Positions 14,719-21,034 of a DNA stretch of 23,775 nucleotides are shown one piece after another; position 1 is the stretch's first letter; each line of letters begins with the position of its first letter. The notes beneath the pieces were generated by a model. The model made no database searches. It saw only the letters and a program-made list of their open reading frames with translations, and had not been told where the DNA came from. The DNA is taken from the NCBI GenBank assembly GCA_963606545.1, contig CAVCYP010000025.1:1-23775 (forward strand), in the 5' to 3' direction. The translations under genes were made by a program, and so were the position numbers. Origin of the DNA: UBA9732 sp963606545 (lineage in GTDB: Bacteria > Spirochaetota > Spirochaetia > Sphaerochaetales > Sphaerochaetaceae).

Positions 14719-16360
14719 AACTTCTCCTTTTCAAAGCTTCGCTAATAAGAAAAACAATAAAACAAACAACTATCAAAATACAACCCATAGCACAGGCGCC
14801 TTGGTAGTTGTAGGAACTAATCAATCTATAAATTTGAACTGGCAAGGTTTGATAACTGGAACTTCCAAGCAGCAGAGTGGCATTTAACTCCCCCATGCTT
14901 AAAACAAAAGAAAATACCATGCCAGTAAGAAGGGCAGGCCTAAGGATGGGCTTTTCAATATGCAAGAAGGTTGCTCTTGCACTGTAGCCCATTGTCCTAG
15001 AAGCATTAACTAAACTTTCAGGAATTTTTCTATATACAGGTAGAACTGTTCTAATAATGAACGGCATTGTAATGACGGTATGCGCCAAAATAATCAAAAC
15101 TATAGAAGGGATAAATTTAAAATATTTTGATATAATAAAATAACTTAAACCAACAATAACGGAACTAATTGCCATAGGAAGCATTAAAATTGCATCAGTT
15201 AAAACTTTTCCTTTCTTGGTTTTTACAAGGTAGGTGCAAATGCGTAAAGCAACCCCAGAAGCCAAGATAGAAGAGGCTAAAGCAATTATAACGCTGTTAA
15301 TTATTGCCTTTAAATTTGAGCTTCCAAGAGCAAATAATTTTTCATAGGCTGCAGTTGAAAAAACTAGACCACTGGCTCTTGAGGTAGAGCCAAGGAAGGA
15401 CCTTGCAATAATGCTTAGAATTGGGCATAGGATAAATAGCAAGGAGAAAAGCAGATACAATATAATTCCAAAGTGCTGTAAGAAAGTTGCTGGTTTTCTC
15501 TGTATCTTAATTTGAGATTGCTTAATTGATTCGCTCTTGTTTTGCTTGTTCTGTGAAGCGGAATAAATCAAAAGTACAATAATTGCAACAAACGTTGAAA
15601 AAAGACTTAAAGCACAGGCTTTTTCAGGATTAAGACTAATTCTTGCAAGTCTATAAATTTCAACTTCAGTGGTGGTTAGGGCTGGGCCTCCACCCAAAAC
15701 AAGAATGATTGCAAAACTTGTGAAACAGAATAAGAAAACAAGGGATGAGGCACTAAAAATTGCCGGTTTGAGCCTAGGAAGAGTTATGGTTCTGAAAACT
15801 TTAACTCTGCCAGAGCCAAGAGTTTGAGCTGCTCTTTCACAGGAAGAATCTAGCTTTTGCCAATATTCACTTACAATGGAAATAACAACAGGAAAATTGT
15901 AGAAGGCATGAGCTAAAATTACTGCGGTAAAGGAATAAAGAATATGAAGGGGTGGCTCATCAAGCTTGAATAAAGCCATGAGAGCTTTGTTTAAAAAGCC
16001 ACTGTTTCCATAGAAAATAACAAAACCTAAAACAACTAGGATTGATGGAAGTACAAAAGGAACCGAGTAGAGGGCCTTCAATAGTTTCTTCCCAGGAAAC
16101 TTATAGGTTGTCATGATATACGCCCCGGGAAGACCTATTACCAGTGATGCAAGCGTGCTGAGCAACGCTTGCATCAATGTAAAGGCCATTATTCTTAAGT
16201 AGTAAGGATTTGAGAACGTCTCTACAATTAAAGCAATTGAAAAATTTCCGTCCTCAATAAAAGCCTGGCTGAGCGTGATACAAACCGGAAGGAGAAAAAG
16301 GAGGAAGAACAGGACAAAGCCTGCAATTGGATATAATCTGTAGAACGATTCTTTTTTCAT
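14711..16360 (-). CDS. thiP: Thiamine ABC transporter permease
   Basis: Inner membrane channel of the thiamine importer. The 549-residue protein is a fused double permease with about twelve membrane segments and two BPD-transport modules. Each has an EAA-type coupling loop for the ATPase, one around ERAAQTLGSGRVKVFRTITLP and one around ASRTMGYSARATFLHIEKP. E. coli ThiP (536 residues) has the same fused design; FbpB-type iron permeases do too, so specificity rests on ThiB. I start at ATG 16360 because AGGG (16366-16369) precedes it by five bases and the thiB stop lies 14 bases upstream. Starting at 16399 would overlap thiB with no gain in recognisable sequence. It overlaps thiQ by 8 bases, indicating tight coupling. 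Confidence 0.9.
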   Translation of the reverse strand: MKKESFYRLYPIAGFVLFFLLFLLPVCITLSQAFIEDGNFSIALIVETFSNPYYLRIMAFTLMQALLSTLASLVIGLPGAYIMTTYKFPGKKLLKALYSVPFVLPSILVVLGFVIFYGNSGFLNKALMALFKLDEPPLHILYSFTAVILAHAFYNFPVVISIVSEYWQKLDSSCERAAQTLGSGRVKVFRTITLPRLKPAIFSASSLVFLFCFTSFAIILVLGGGPALTTTEVEIYRLARISLNPEKACALSLFSTFVAIIVLLIYSASQNKQNKSESIKQSQIKIQRKPATFLQHFGIILYLLFSLLFILCPILSIIARSFLGSTSRASGLVFSTAAYEKLFALGSSNLKAIINSVIIALASSILASGVALRICTYLVKTKKGKVLTDAILMLPMAISSVIVGLSYFIISKYFKFIPSIVLIILAHTVITMPFIIRTVLPVYRKIPESLVNASRTMGYSARATFLHIEKPILRPALLTGMVFSFVLSMGELNATLLLGSSSYQTLPVQIYRLISSYNYQGACAMGCILIVVCFIVFLISEALKRRSYV

Positions 16361-16374
16361 AACAACCCTAAGAA

Positions 16375-17370
16375 TTATAATACCATGGTTTCTGACCAAC
16401 GGGTAAGATACTCGTCAGATTTAGAGATGAATTCATGCTGATCATACTCAATAGTCTTGCTTGGCATGAGGGCATATTCAAAGGCAGAAGGAAGTTCCAC
16501 AGAACTGTTTGCAGGGAACATAGTGTTTGCAACAGCAATGTCTGCTTGGCCTTCGTTGAGAACAAATTCGCAGAAAAGCTTTGCAGCTGCAACGTTCTTG
16601 GAAGTCTTGAGAATTCCAAGATATTCGGTGGTGTGAACGTGACCGTCTGTAAAATCTATTGCTTGGTATCGGGTTGTGTCGTCGTAAAGCACGTGGTAGA
16701 CAGGACTTGTGGTGTAGCTGATTACAAGTGGAGCTTCGCCTTCTGTGAACAGTCCGTAGGAAGAGGACCAGGAGTCTCCAATTGTCAGGGCGTTGTCTTT
16801 CATGGCTTTCCACCAGTTGAAGGCGTTGTCTTCGCCAAGAGCTTCAACGGTCCAGACTAAAAGTCCAAGTCCAACGGAAGAGGTTCTTGGGTCAATTAAG
16901 ATGACTTTGTCTTTGAATTCTGGCTTGGTCAAATCTTCAAGACAAGTTGGAAGTTCGTGGTCTTTGAAGTACTCTGTGTCAGCAATGAAGGCAAAGTAAC
17001 CATAGTCAAAAGGAACAAGATTGCCATTTTTTCCAACAGAGAGAGATTCCATACACTCAGGGGTCCAATCTAAGAAGAGATCTTGATCAACTTCAATAGA
17101 GTCTGAAATGCCAATGACAACGTCAGCTGGGCAAGAAGCGCCTTCATAAACTACCTTTGAATACATCTCAACAGCACCGGAAGCCCCAACAAGGTTTACC
17201 TTAATGCCAGTCTTTGCTTCAAAAGCCTCAACAATAGCACTGCCTGGCCCCCAATCGCTGGTAAAAGAGTCATAAGCATAAACGGTGAGAACCTGTTCAC
17301 TTTGTGGCTGAGCAAAAGCGACAGCGAACGTACAAATCAACAAAACAACAAGAAAAAAAGTTTTTTTCAT
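16375..17370 (-). CDS. thiB: Thiamine-binding periplasmic protein
   Basis: Solute-binding protein that captures thiamine or its phosphates in the periplasm. The 331-residue sequence parallels E. coli ThiB in order and spacing: VLTVYAYDSFTSDWGPG (27-43), LVPFDYGYFAF (118-128), DPRTSSVGLGLLVW (160-173), and SWSSSYGLFTEGEAPLVISYTTSPVYH (200-226, aromatic residues in the ligand pocket region). A signal peptide covers residues 1-20 with predicted cleavage after AFA; Cys13 is too early for a convincing lipobox. ATG 17370 is chosen over one eight codons upstream because AAGGAG (17381-17386) precedes it, although spacing is 10 bases. It is first in thiB-thiP-thiQ, the same order as the thiamine importer operon I recall from Treponema pallidum and T. 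denticola. Confidence 0.92.
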   Translation of the reverse strand: MKKTFFLVVLLICTFAVAFAQPQSEQVLTVYAYDSFTSDWGPGSAIVEAFEAKTGIKVNLVGASGAVEMYSKVVYEGASCPADVVIGISDSIEVDQDLFLDWTPECMESLSVGKNGNLVPFDYGYFAFIADTEYFKDHELPTCLEDLTKPEFKDKVILIDPRTSSVGLGLLVWTVEALGEDNAFNWWKAMKDNALTIGDSWSSSYGLFTEGEAPLVISYTTSPVYHVLYDDTTRYQAIDFTDGHVHTTEYLGILKTSKNVAAAKLFCEFVLNEGQADIAVANTMFPANSSVELPSAFEYALMPSKTIEYDQHEFISKSDEYLTRWSETMVL

Positions 17371-17393
17371 ATGGGTTGTTCTCCTTGGCTTCA

Positions 17394-17421
17394 ATTATCC
17401 TTTCTAGTAATTTTTGGTCAA
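17394..17421 (-). promoter_or_regulatory. Promoter of the thiBPQ operon
   Basis: Minus-strand TTGACC (17416-17421), 16-base spacer, GATAAT (17394-17399), each one base off consensus. The transcript should begin near 17387, leaving a leader of about 17 bases. That is too short for a TPP riboswitch, and I see none of its conserved blocks (CTGAGA, ACCTGA) between 17371 and 17517. Confidence 0.7.
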
Positions 17422-17482
17422 TCAGTTGTGCTCATAAATCCCAGCAAACACAACCAAAACGCAATCAAAATTTCCCCCATAC

Positions 17483-17511
17483 TTGAAAAGGCCTACCCCT
17501 ACATATAAAAT
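17483..17511 (+). promoter_or_regulatory. Promoter abutting the small membrane protein gene
   Basis: TTGAAA (17483-17488), 17-base spacer, TAAAAT (17506-17511). The ATG at 17518 is seven bases after the -10, and no Shine-Dalgarno intervenes at workable spacing. Confidence 0.5.
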
Positions 17512-17517
17512 GGGCCT

Positions 17518-17907
17518 ATGCCTCAAATCTACTTTCTAAGCATAATCTACTTATTGCTCTCCGCCTGCCTCTTACTTGTAGACAAATACGGCGCCACCTT
17601 CCTCTTTCTCATCAACCTCAAAACCTTCTACTACTCAAAAAAAAGCTATCCCACAATCTTCATGATTACAGGCCTAGTCCTCACCGCCGGCCTCATCTTC
17701 TTCCCCATGTCCCCCGGCCCCGCAGTGCTTGGCGATTTTCTCCCAGCCGTCAACATCCTCATAGACGTCTTCTACTTCTACCTCCAGGCCCACAAGGACA
17801 AAACCGATACTTTTATCGTTAACAACAGTAAAAGAAACGCCCTGGGCTTTACAACCCTGGGCGTCGCAGTTTTTCACTTCCTTTTTCCGTTTATAGTATT
17901 AATTTAA
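17518..17907 (+). CDS. Small integral membrane protein of unknown function
   Basis: I do not recognise this 129-residue protein. It is hydrophobic, with about four predicted membrane segments (roughly residues 4-20, 46-62, 68-90, 110-128). A Pro/Gly-rich loop (FFPMSPGPAVLGDFLPA, 61-77) and a charged segment (HKDKTDTFIVNNSKRN) separate segments. The coding sequence is unusually rich in C at third codon positions (runs of ATC, CTC, TTC, CCC, GCC), unlike the A/T-ending codons of nearby genes. That bias also argues that it is a real coding sequence under unusual composition. Its 3' end overlaps glgC by four bases tail to tail, and a two-way terminator hairpin lies within its coding sequence. Length is too short for a YhhN lysoplasmalogenase. 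Confidence 0.65.
   Translation: MPQIYFLSIIYLLLSACLLLVDKYGATFLFLINLKTFYYSKKSYPTIFMITGLVLTAGLIFFPMSPGPAVLGDFLPAVNILIDVFYFYLQAHKDKTDTFIVNNSKRNALGFTTLGVAVFHFLFPFIVLI
17837..17874. terminator. Two-way terminator embedded in coding sequence
   Basis: ACGCCC-T-GGG (17837-17846) pairs with CCC-T-GGGCGT (17855-17864) around loop CTTTACAA, with one T-T mismatch. On the minus strand the stem is followed directly by TTCTTTTA, a good terminator for glgA-glgC about 40 bases past the glgC stop. On the plus strand TTTTT (17870-17874) follows after CGCAG, a weaker tail. The hairpin encodes residues of the small membrane protein. Confidence 0.65.
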
Positions 17908-19196
17908 ATAATTGTACCATTTGGAATTGTAGCATTCTTGTGAATAACAATAATGCCATCATGGATGGAGTAATTCTCAAAATCGCCATCCTTTCTCTCA
18001 AAATCATCAATACCAATTCTGCAGCCCATACCAATACGAGCATTCATATCAATGATGGCCTTGCGAATGAGAGTTCCTTCTCCAATACCAACATTAGGAA
18101 TTCCAAGTCTCTTGTTTTCTTCCTTTTGCTTGTCCGTCTCATAGAAGGTTGCACCCATACAGTAGACCCCGTTAAGCGATGCTCCACTTTCAATAAGAGT
18201 TCTTACACCAATGATGGAGTTAACAATTGAGGCATTTGTGATAATTGATCCCTCAGAAGCCAGAGAACTTGAGAAACTACAGAAGTTAAGCTTTGTAGCA
18301 GGTAAGTATCTACTATGAGTGAAGATAGGCATGTTCTCATCATAGAAATTAAACTGAGGTTTGATGCTTGCCAAGTCAATGTTAGTCTCATAGAAGGCCT
18401 TGATGGTTCCAATATCTTCCCAGAAGTCGTCAAACAAGAAGGATGCTACCTTCTTGGTTTTGATAATTTCAGGAATGATTTCCTTACCAAAATCGGTCTT
18501 ATCGTTGTCTAGCGCTTCTTCCATTGCTTTGGCGGTGAAGATATAAATACCCATTGAAGCTAGGTATTCGTTGGACTCGTTGGCTTTCACGCCTAGGCTC
18601 TTTTCTAGGTAGGCCGGTTTGACTTTGTAGTCGCTGATATCCAGGTCAGCTGCCGGCTTTTCGTAGAACTTTGTGACCATTCCACTGGCGTTGGTGCCCA
18701 TGATTCCAAGCCCTGTAGCCTGGCTGCGAGCAATTGGTTTTGCGGCAATGGTTAGCTCTGCACCAGTTTCAATGTGGCGCTGAAGCATTTTGGAAAAGTC
18801 CATTCTATAAAGCTGGTCACCACTTAGAATAATGTAGTACTCGGCATCCTGATCGTGGAAGTGCAGAAGGTTCTTTCTAACAGCATCCGCGGTGCCCTGA
18901 TACCAAGATTCGCCTTTATAAGTCTGCTCTGCAGCCAGAATCTGAACAAAGCCTTTTGTGAACTGGTCAAAAGTATAGGTTTCGCCAATATGGTTGTGCA
19001 GTGAGGCAGAGTTAAACTGAGTTAAAAGATATATCTGTTTAAAACCACTGTTGATACAATTAGAAATTGGAATATCAACCAATCTGAATTTACCAGCAAA
19101 AGGTACAGCTGGTTTTGCTCTGTCTTTTGTCAGTGGAAAAAGTCTTGTACCTTTTCCTCCACCAAGAATGATTGCTACAACTTTGTCTTTTCGCAT
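17904..19196 (-). CDS. glgC: Glucose-1-phosphate adenylyltransferase (ADP-glucose pyrophosphorylase)
   Basis: Makes ADP-glucose and pyrophosphate from ATP and glucose-1-phosphate, the committed step of bacterial glycogen synthesis. The 430-residue protein carries the nucleotidyl transferase signature GGGKGTRLFPLTKDRAKPAV (12-31), WYQGTADAV (98-106), the metal-binding SGDQLYRMD (125-133), and FYEKP as the sugar-phosphate contact. A left-handed beta-helix-like C-terminus follows (repeated SIITNASI, TLIRKAII patterns). The start has AAGGAG with six-base spacing, and the gene lies 21 bases behind glgA in one operon. Homotetramers of this family are typically allosterically controlled by glycolytic intermediates; I cannot read which effector acts here. 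Confidence 0.96.
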   Translation of the reverse strand: MRKDKVVAIILGGGKGTRLFPLTKDRAKPAVPFAGKFRLVDIPISNCINSGFKQIYLLTQFNSASLHNHIGETYTFDQFTKGFVQILAAEQTYKGESWYQGTADAVRKNLLHFHDQDAEYYIILSGDQLYRMDFSKMLQRHIETGAELTIAAKPIARSQATGLGIMGTNASGMVTKFYEKPAADLDISDYKVKPAYLEKSLGVKANESNEYLASMGIYIFTAKAMEEALDNDKTDFGKEIIPEIIKTKKVASFLFDDFWEDIGTIKAFYETNIDLASIKPQFNFYDENMPIFTHSRYLPATKLNFCSFSSSLASEGSIITNASIVNSIIGVRTLIESGASLNGVYCMGATFYETDKQKEENKRLGIPNVGIGEGTLIRKAIIDMNARIGMGCRIGIDDFERKDGDFENYSIHDGIIVIHKNATIPNGTII

Positions 19197-19217
19197 CTCG
19201 TTCTCCTTTCTATTATC

Positions 19218-20648
19218 TTACCTTGAAGTTATTTTTTCGTACAGCTCAATATATTCTTTAGCCGATGCCTCCCACGAGAAATCCTGCTCCATGGCCCGTT
19301 TTCTTATGTTAGCTAGGCTTCCATTACCTTCAGTTCTCTTGTAAAGCTCCACAGCTCTTGCAACGTGCTTCTTGATATTCTCTGCCGTCAAATCCTCAAA
19401 CAGCAGGCCGGTACCTTGAGCAGGGTTATCGTCCACATCAATGATGGTATCCGCAAGCCCACCCGTCTTGTGTGCAATAGGAATTGTCCCGTAGCGCAAC
19501 GAATACAGCTGGTTCAATCCACACGGCTCATACCGGCTTGGCATAATGAAGAAATCACTTCCAGCTTCCACCAAATGCGCCACTTTATTTGAAAACAGCA
19601 CGTTCACGCTCAAATTCTTACACCTAGACTGCACGTCCTTGAGCGCGTTCTCTATTGCCGTATCTCCTGTCCCGATAATCACTAACTGGATATCCATTTC
19701 ATTTAAAATCTCTTCCAGCTTTTGAAGAAGTATGTCAAAACCCTTTTGCGATGCAAGCCGGCTAATCATGGCAAATAGAGGAACATCCTTTCTGACTTCA
19801 AGTCCAAACCGCTGCTGTATTTCAGCTTTAAGCTTGTCCTTGCCACCCATTCTGCCACTGCTGAAGTGATAGGGGATAAGTCCATCCTTTTGAGGATTCC
19901 ATTCGTTGATATCAATGCCATTGATGATGCCCTTAAGTCTACTCTTGCGCTTGCAAATAATTGAATCTAACCCACAGCCTTGCTGCTGGGTCTGAATCTC
20001 CTTAGCATACGTTGGACTGACCGTTGTAATATAATCAGCATAGATTAGGCCCGCTTGAAGCATATTGACCTGCCCGTTGGAGAAAAGCTTCTGGTTTGGC
20101 TTACAGTTAGCAAAGAGAAAATCCATGCGAGGGAAGGTGCCCTGATAGGCTAAGTTATGAATGGTGAAGACGGTCTTGGTGTCCATGAAAAATTGATTAT
20201 TTCTGACCTTTAAAAGGTAGGGGACAAGCCCAGTAGTCCAGTCGTGACAATGAATTACATCAGGTTTCCAGTTGATGGATTCGCACATCATGAGGGCTGC
20301 TTTGCAAAATACTGTGAACCGAGCAAAGTTATCAGAGTACGGCTGAAAGCTAGTATCCCCGTAGATTCCCAGTCTTTGACCATACATTGGATTGCAGACA
20401 AAGTAATAGATGACGTTGTTAACCGTCTTTTGCCTGATTTCTACCTCTTGGGGTGCGGCCAACATAGGGACACTGAGCTTACAGACAAGTTCTCCAGCGT
20501 CTTCATTTGCTGTGTTATAGGCGGGTACAATAATTCTTGCATCCTGTTTTCTATTGTTGAGGGCCTGTGGCAGCGCCCCAACTACATCAGCCAAGCCTCC
20601 TGATTTTGAGAAGGGCACGGCCTCGCTAGTTATCATTAAGATATTCAT
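19218..20648 (-). CDS. glgA: Glycogen synthase (ADP-glucose type)
   Basis: GT5-family glucosyltransferase that adds glucose from ADP-glucose to the end of alpha-1,4-glucan. The 476-residue length is normal. Landmarks are the ADP-glucose motif KSGGLADVVGALPQAL (15-30), HCHDWTTGLVPYLL, FTIHNLAYQG, and the C-terminal nucleotide-binding block SRYEPCGLNQLYSLRYGTIP. It is first in glgA-glgC, an operon that also supplies its substrate; no branching enzyme or phosphorylase gene is present in this window. The ATG at 20648 is preceded by a -10-like TATCAT ending only six bases away and no useful Shine-Dalgarno. A cluster of TGTCGCAAAA sites lies 85-165 bases upstream and could be regulatory. Confidence 0.97.
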   Translation of the reverse strand: MNILMITSEAVPFSKSGGLADVVGALPQALNNRKQDARIIVPAYNTANEDAGELVCKLSVPMLAAPQEVEIRQKTVNNVIYYFVCNPMYGQRLGIYGDTSFQPYSDNFARFTVFCKAALMMCESINWKPDVIHCHDWTTGLVPYLLKVRNNQFFMDTKTVFTIHNLAYQGTFPRMDFLFANCKPNQKLFSNGQVNMLQAGLIYADYITTVSPTYAKEIQTQQQGCGLDSIICKRKSRLKGIINGIDINEWNPQKDGLIPYHFSSGRMGGKDKLKAEIQQRFGLEVRKDVPLFAMISRLASQKGFDILLQKLEEILNEMDIQLVIIGTGDTAIENALKDVQSRCKNLSVNVLFSNKVAHLVEAGSDFFIMPSRYEPCGLNQLYSLRYGTIPIAHKTGGLADTIIDVDDNPAQGTGLLFEDLTAENIKKHVARAVELYKRTEGNGSLANIRKRAMEQDFSWEASAKEYIELYEKITSR

Positions 20649-20654
20649 GCCTAC

Positions 20655-20660
20655 ATGATA
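20655..20660 (-). promoter_or_regulatory. -10-like element of glgA
   Basis: Minus-strand TATCAT (20655-20660) ends six bases before the ATG. No convincing -35 is seen at 16-18 bases, so either an activator is needed or this is not the main promoter. Confidence 0.35.
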
Positions 20661-20733
20661 CTACACATCTTGGGCTAAAAACAGATTTTTTTCGCAAAGT
20701 TTTTGTATCAAGACCCCTTGGCTTCTATTTTTT

Positions 20734-20810
20734 TGTCGCAAAATTGTAGCTAAGAGATTTTTTGCGACAAAAAATGTCGCAAAAAATAAAAAGCGCTCCA
20801 TTTTGCGACA
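20734..20810. repeat. Cluster of four TGTCGCAAAA sites with a 12-bp palindrome
   Basis: TGTCGC is at 20734-20739 and 20775-20780; its complement GCGACA is at 20764-20769 and 20805-20810, each flanked by A or T runs. The central pair forms a perfect palindrome, TTTTTTGCGACA, five A, then TGTCGCAAAAAA. The hairpin is followed by A on both strands, so it is not a terminator. It lies between glgA and tRNA-Gly, 5' of glgA. A weaker relative, TTTCGCAAA, occurs near 20690. The window 20649-20889 otherwise holds no gene I can support. Confidence 0.75.
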
Positions 20811-20839
20811 GTTTTCCCCATAAGACAGACGCTTGGGAT

Positions 20840-20870
20840 TTTTGCACGGCCTGAGCGAACTGACGCAGTA
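20840..20870 (+). repeat. Dispersed copy of the GC-rich repeat
   Basis: TTTTGCACGGCC followed by TGAGCGAACTGACGCAGTA matches 7417-7447 at 25 of 31 positions. It continues into a short hairpin (CGCA-GTAA-TGCG). It lies just downstream of the tRNA-Gly 3' end. Confidence 0.7.
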
Positions 20871-20889
20871 ATGCGCCAAAGAACAAAGA

Positions 20890-20960
20890 AGCGGCATACG
20901 GGAGTCGGACCCGCTTCAGAAGCTTGGGAAGCTCCTGCACTACCGGTGTGCTAATGCCGC
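20890..20960 (-). tRNA. tRNA-Gly (anticodon CCC)
   Basis: On the minus strand GCGGCAT (5' end at 20960) pairs with ATGCCGC (20891-20897); discriminator U at 20890 is the usual Gly base. The D stem GCAC/GTGC carries a GG in its loop. The anticodon stem GGAGC/GCTTC holds loop TTCCCAA with anticodon CCC, reading GGG. The T stem GCGGG/CCCGT encloses TCCGACT, so position 55 is C where nearly all elongator tRNAs have U (pseudouridine). CCA is not encoded. Confidence 0.95.
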
Positions 20961-20970
20961 AATTGCCCCA

Positions 20971-20999
20971 ATAATACTCAAAAAGGACTAAAAACTCAA
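20971..20999 (-). promoter_or_regulatory. Promoter of tRNA-Gly
   Basis: Minus-strand TTGAGT (20994-20999), 17-base spacer, TATTAT (20971-20976), ten bases before the mature tRNA 5' end. It is divergent from and close to the peptidase promoter. Confidence 0.65.
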
Positions 21000-21011
21000 C
21001 TGGAATTGAGC

Positions 21012-21017
21012 TATAAT
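21012..21017 (+). promoter_or_regulatory. -10 element of the M20 peptidase gene
   Basis: Perfect TATAAT without a clear -35. The transcript should start near 21024, giving a very short leader that still contains part or all of the Shine-Dalgarno AAGGAG (21023-21028). Confidence 0.45.
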
Positions 21018-21034
21018 GAAAAAAGGAGCTCAGT

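Noticed and set aside
17371..17517. TPP riboswitch upstream of thiB
   Set aside because: GGATAA occurs but belongs to the -10 region. The conserved CTGAGA and ACCTGA blocks are absent, and the leader is too short.
20758..20786. Palindrome TTTTTTGCGACA/TGTCGCAAAAAA as a terminator
   Set aside because: The stem is followed by A runs, not U runs, on both strands. It is better viewed as a binding-site palindrome.
20661..20940. Minus-strand frames between glgA and tRNA-Gly (78 and 71 codons)
   Set aside because: They run through the tRNA, the repeat and the palindrome cluster, with no start signal or domain.
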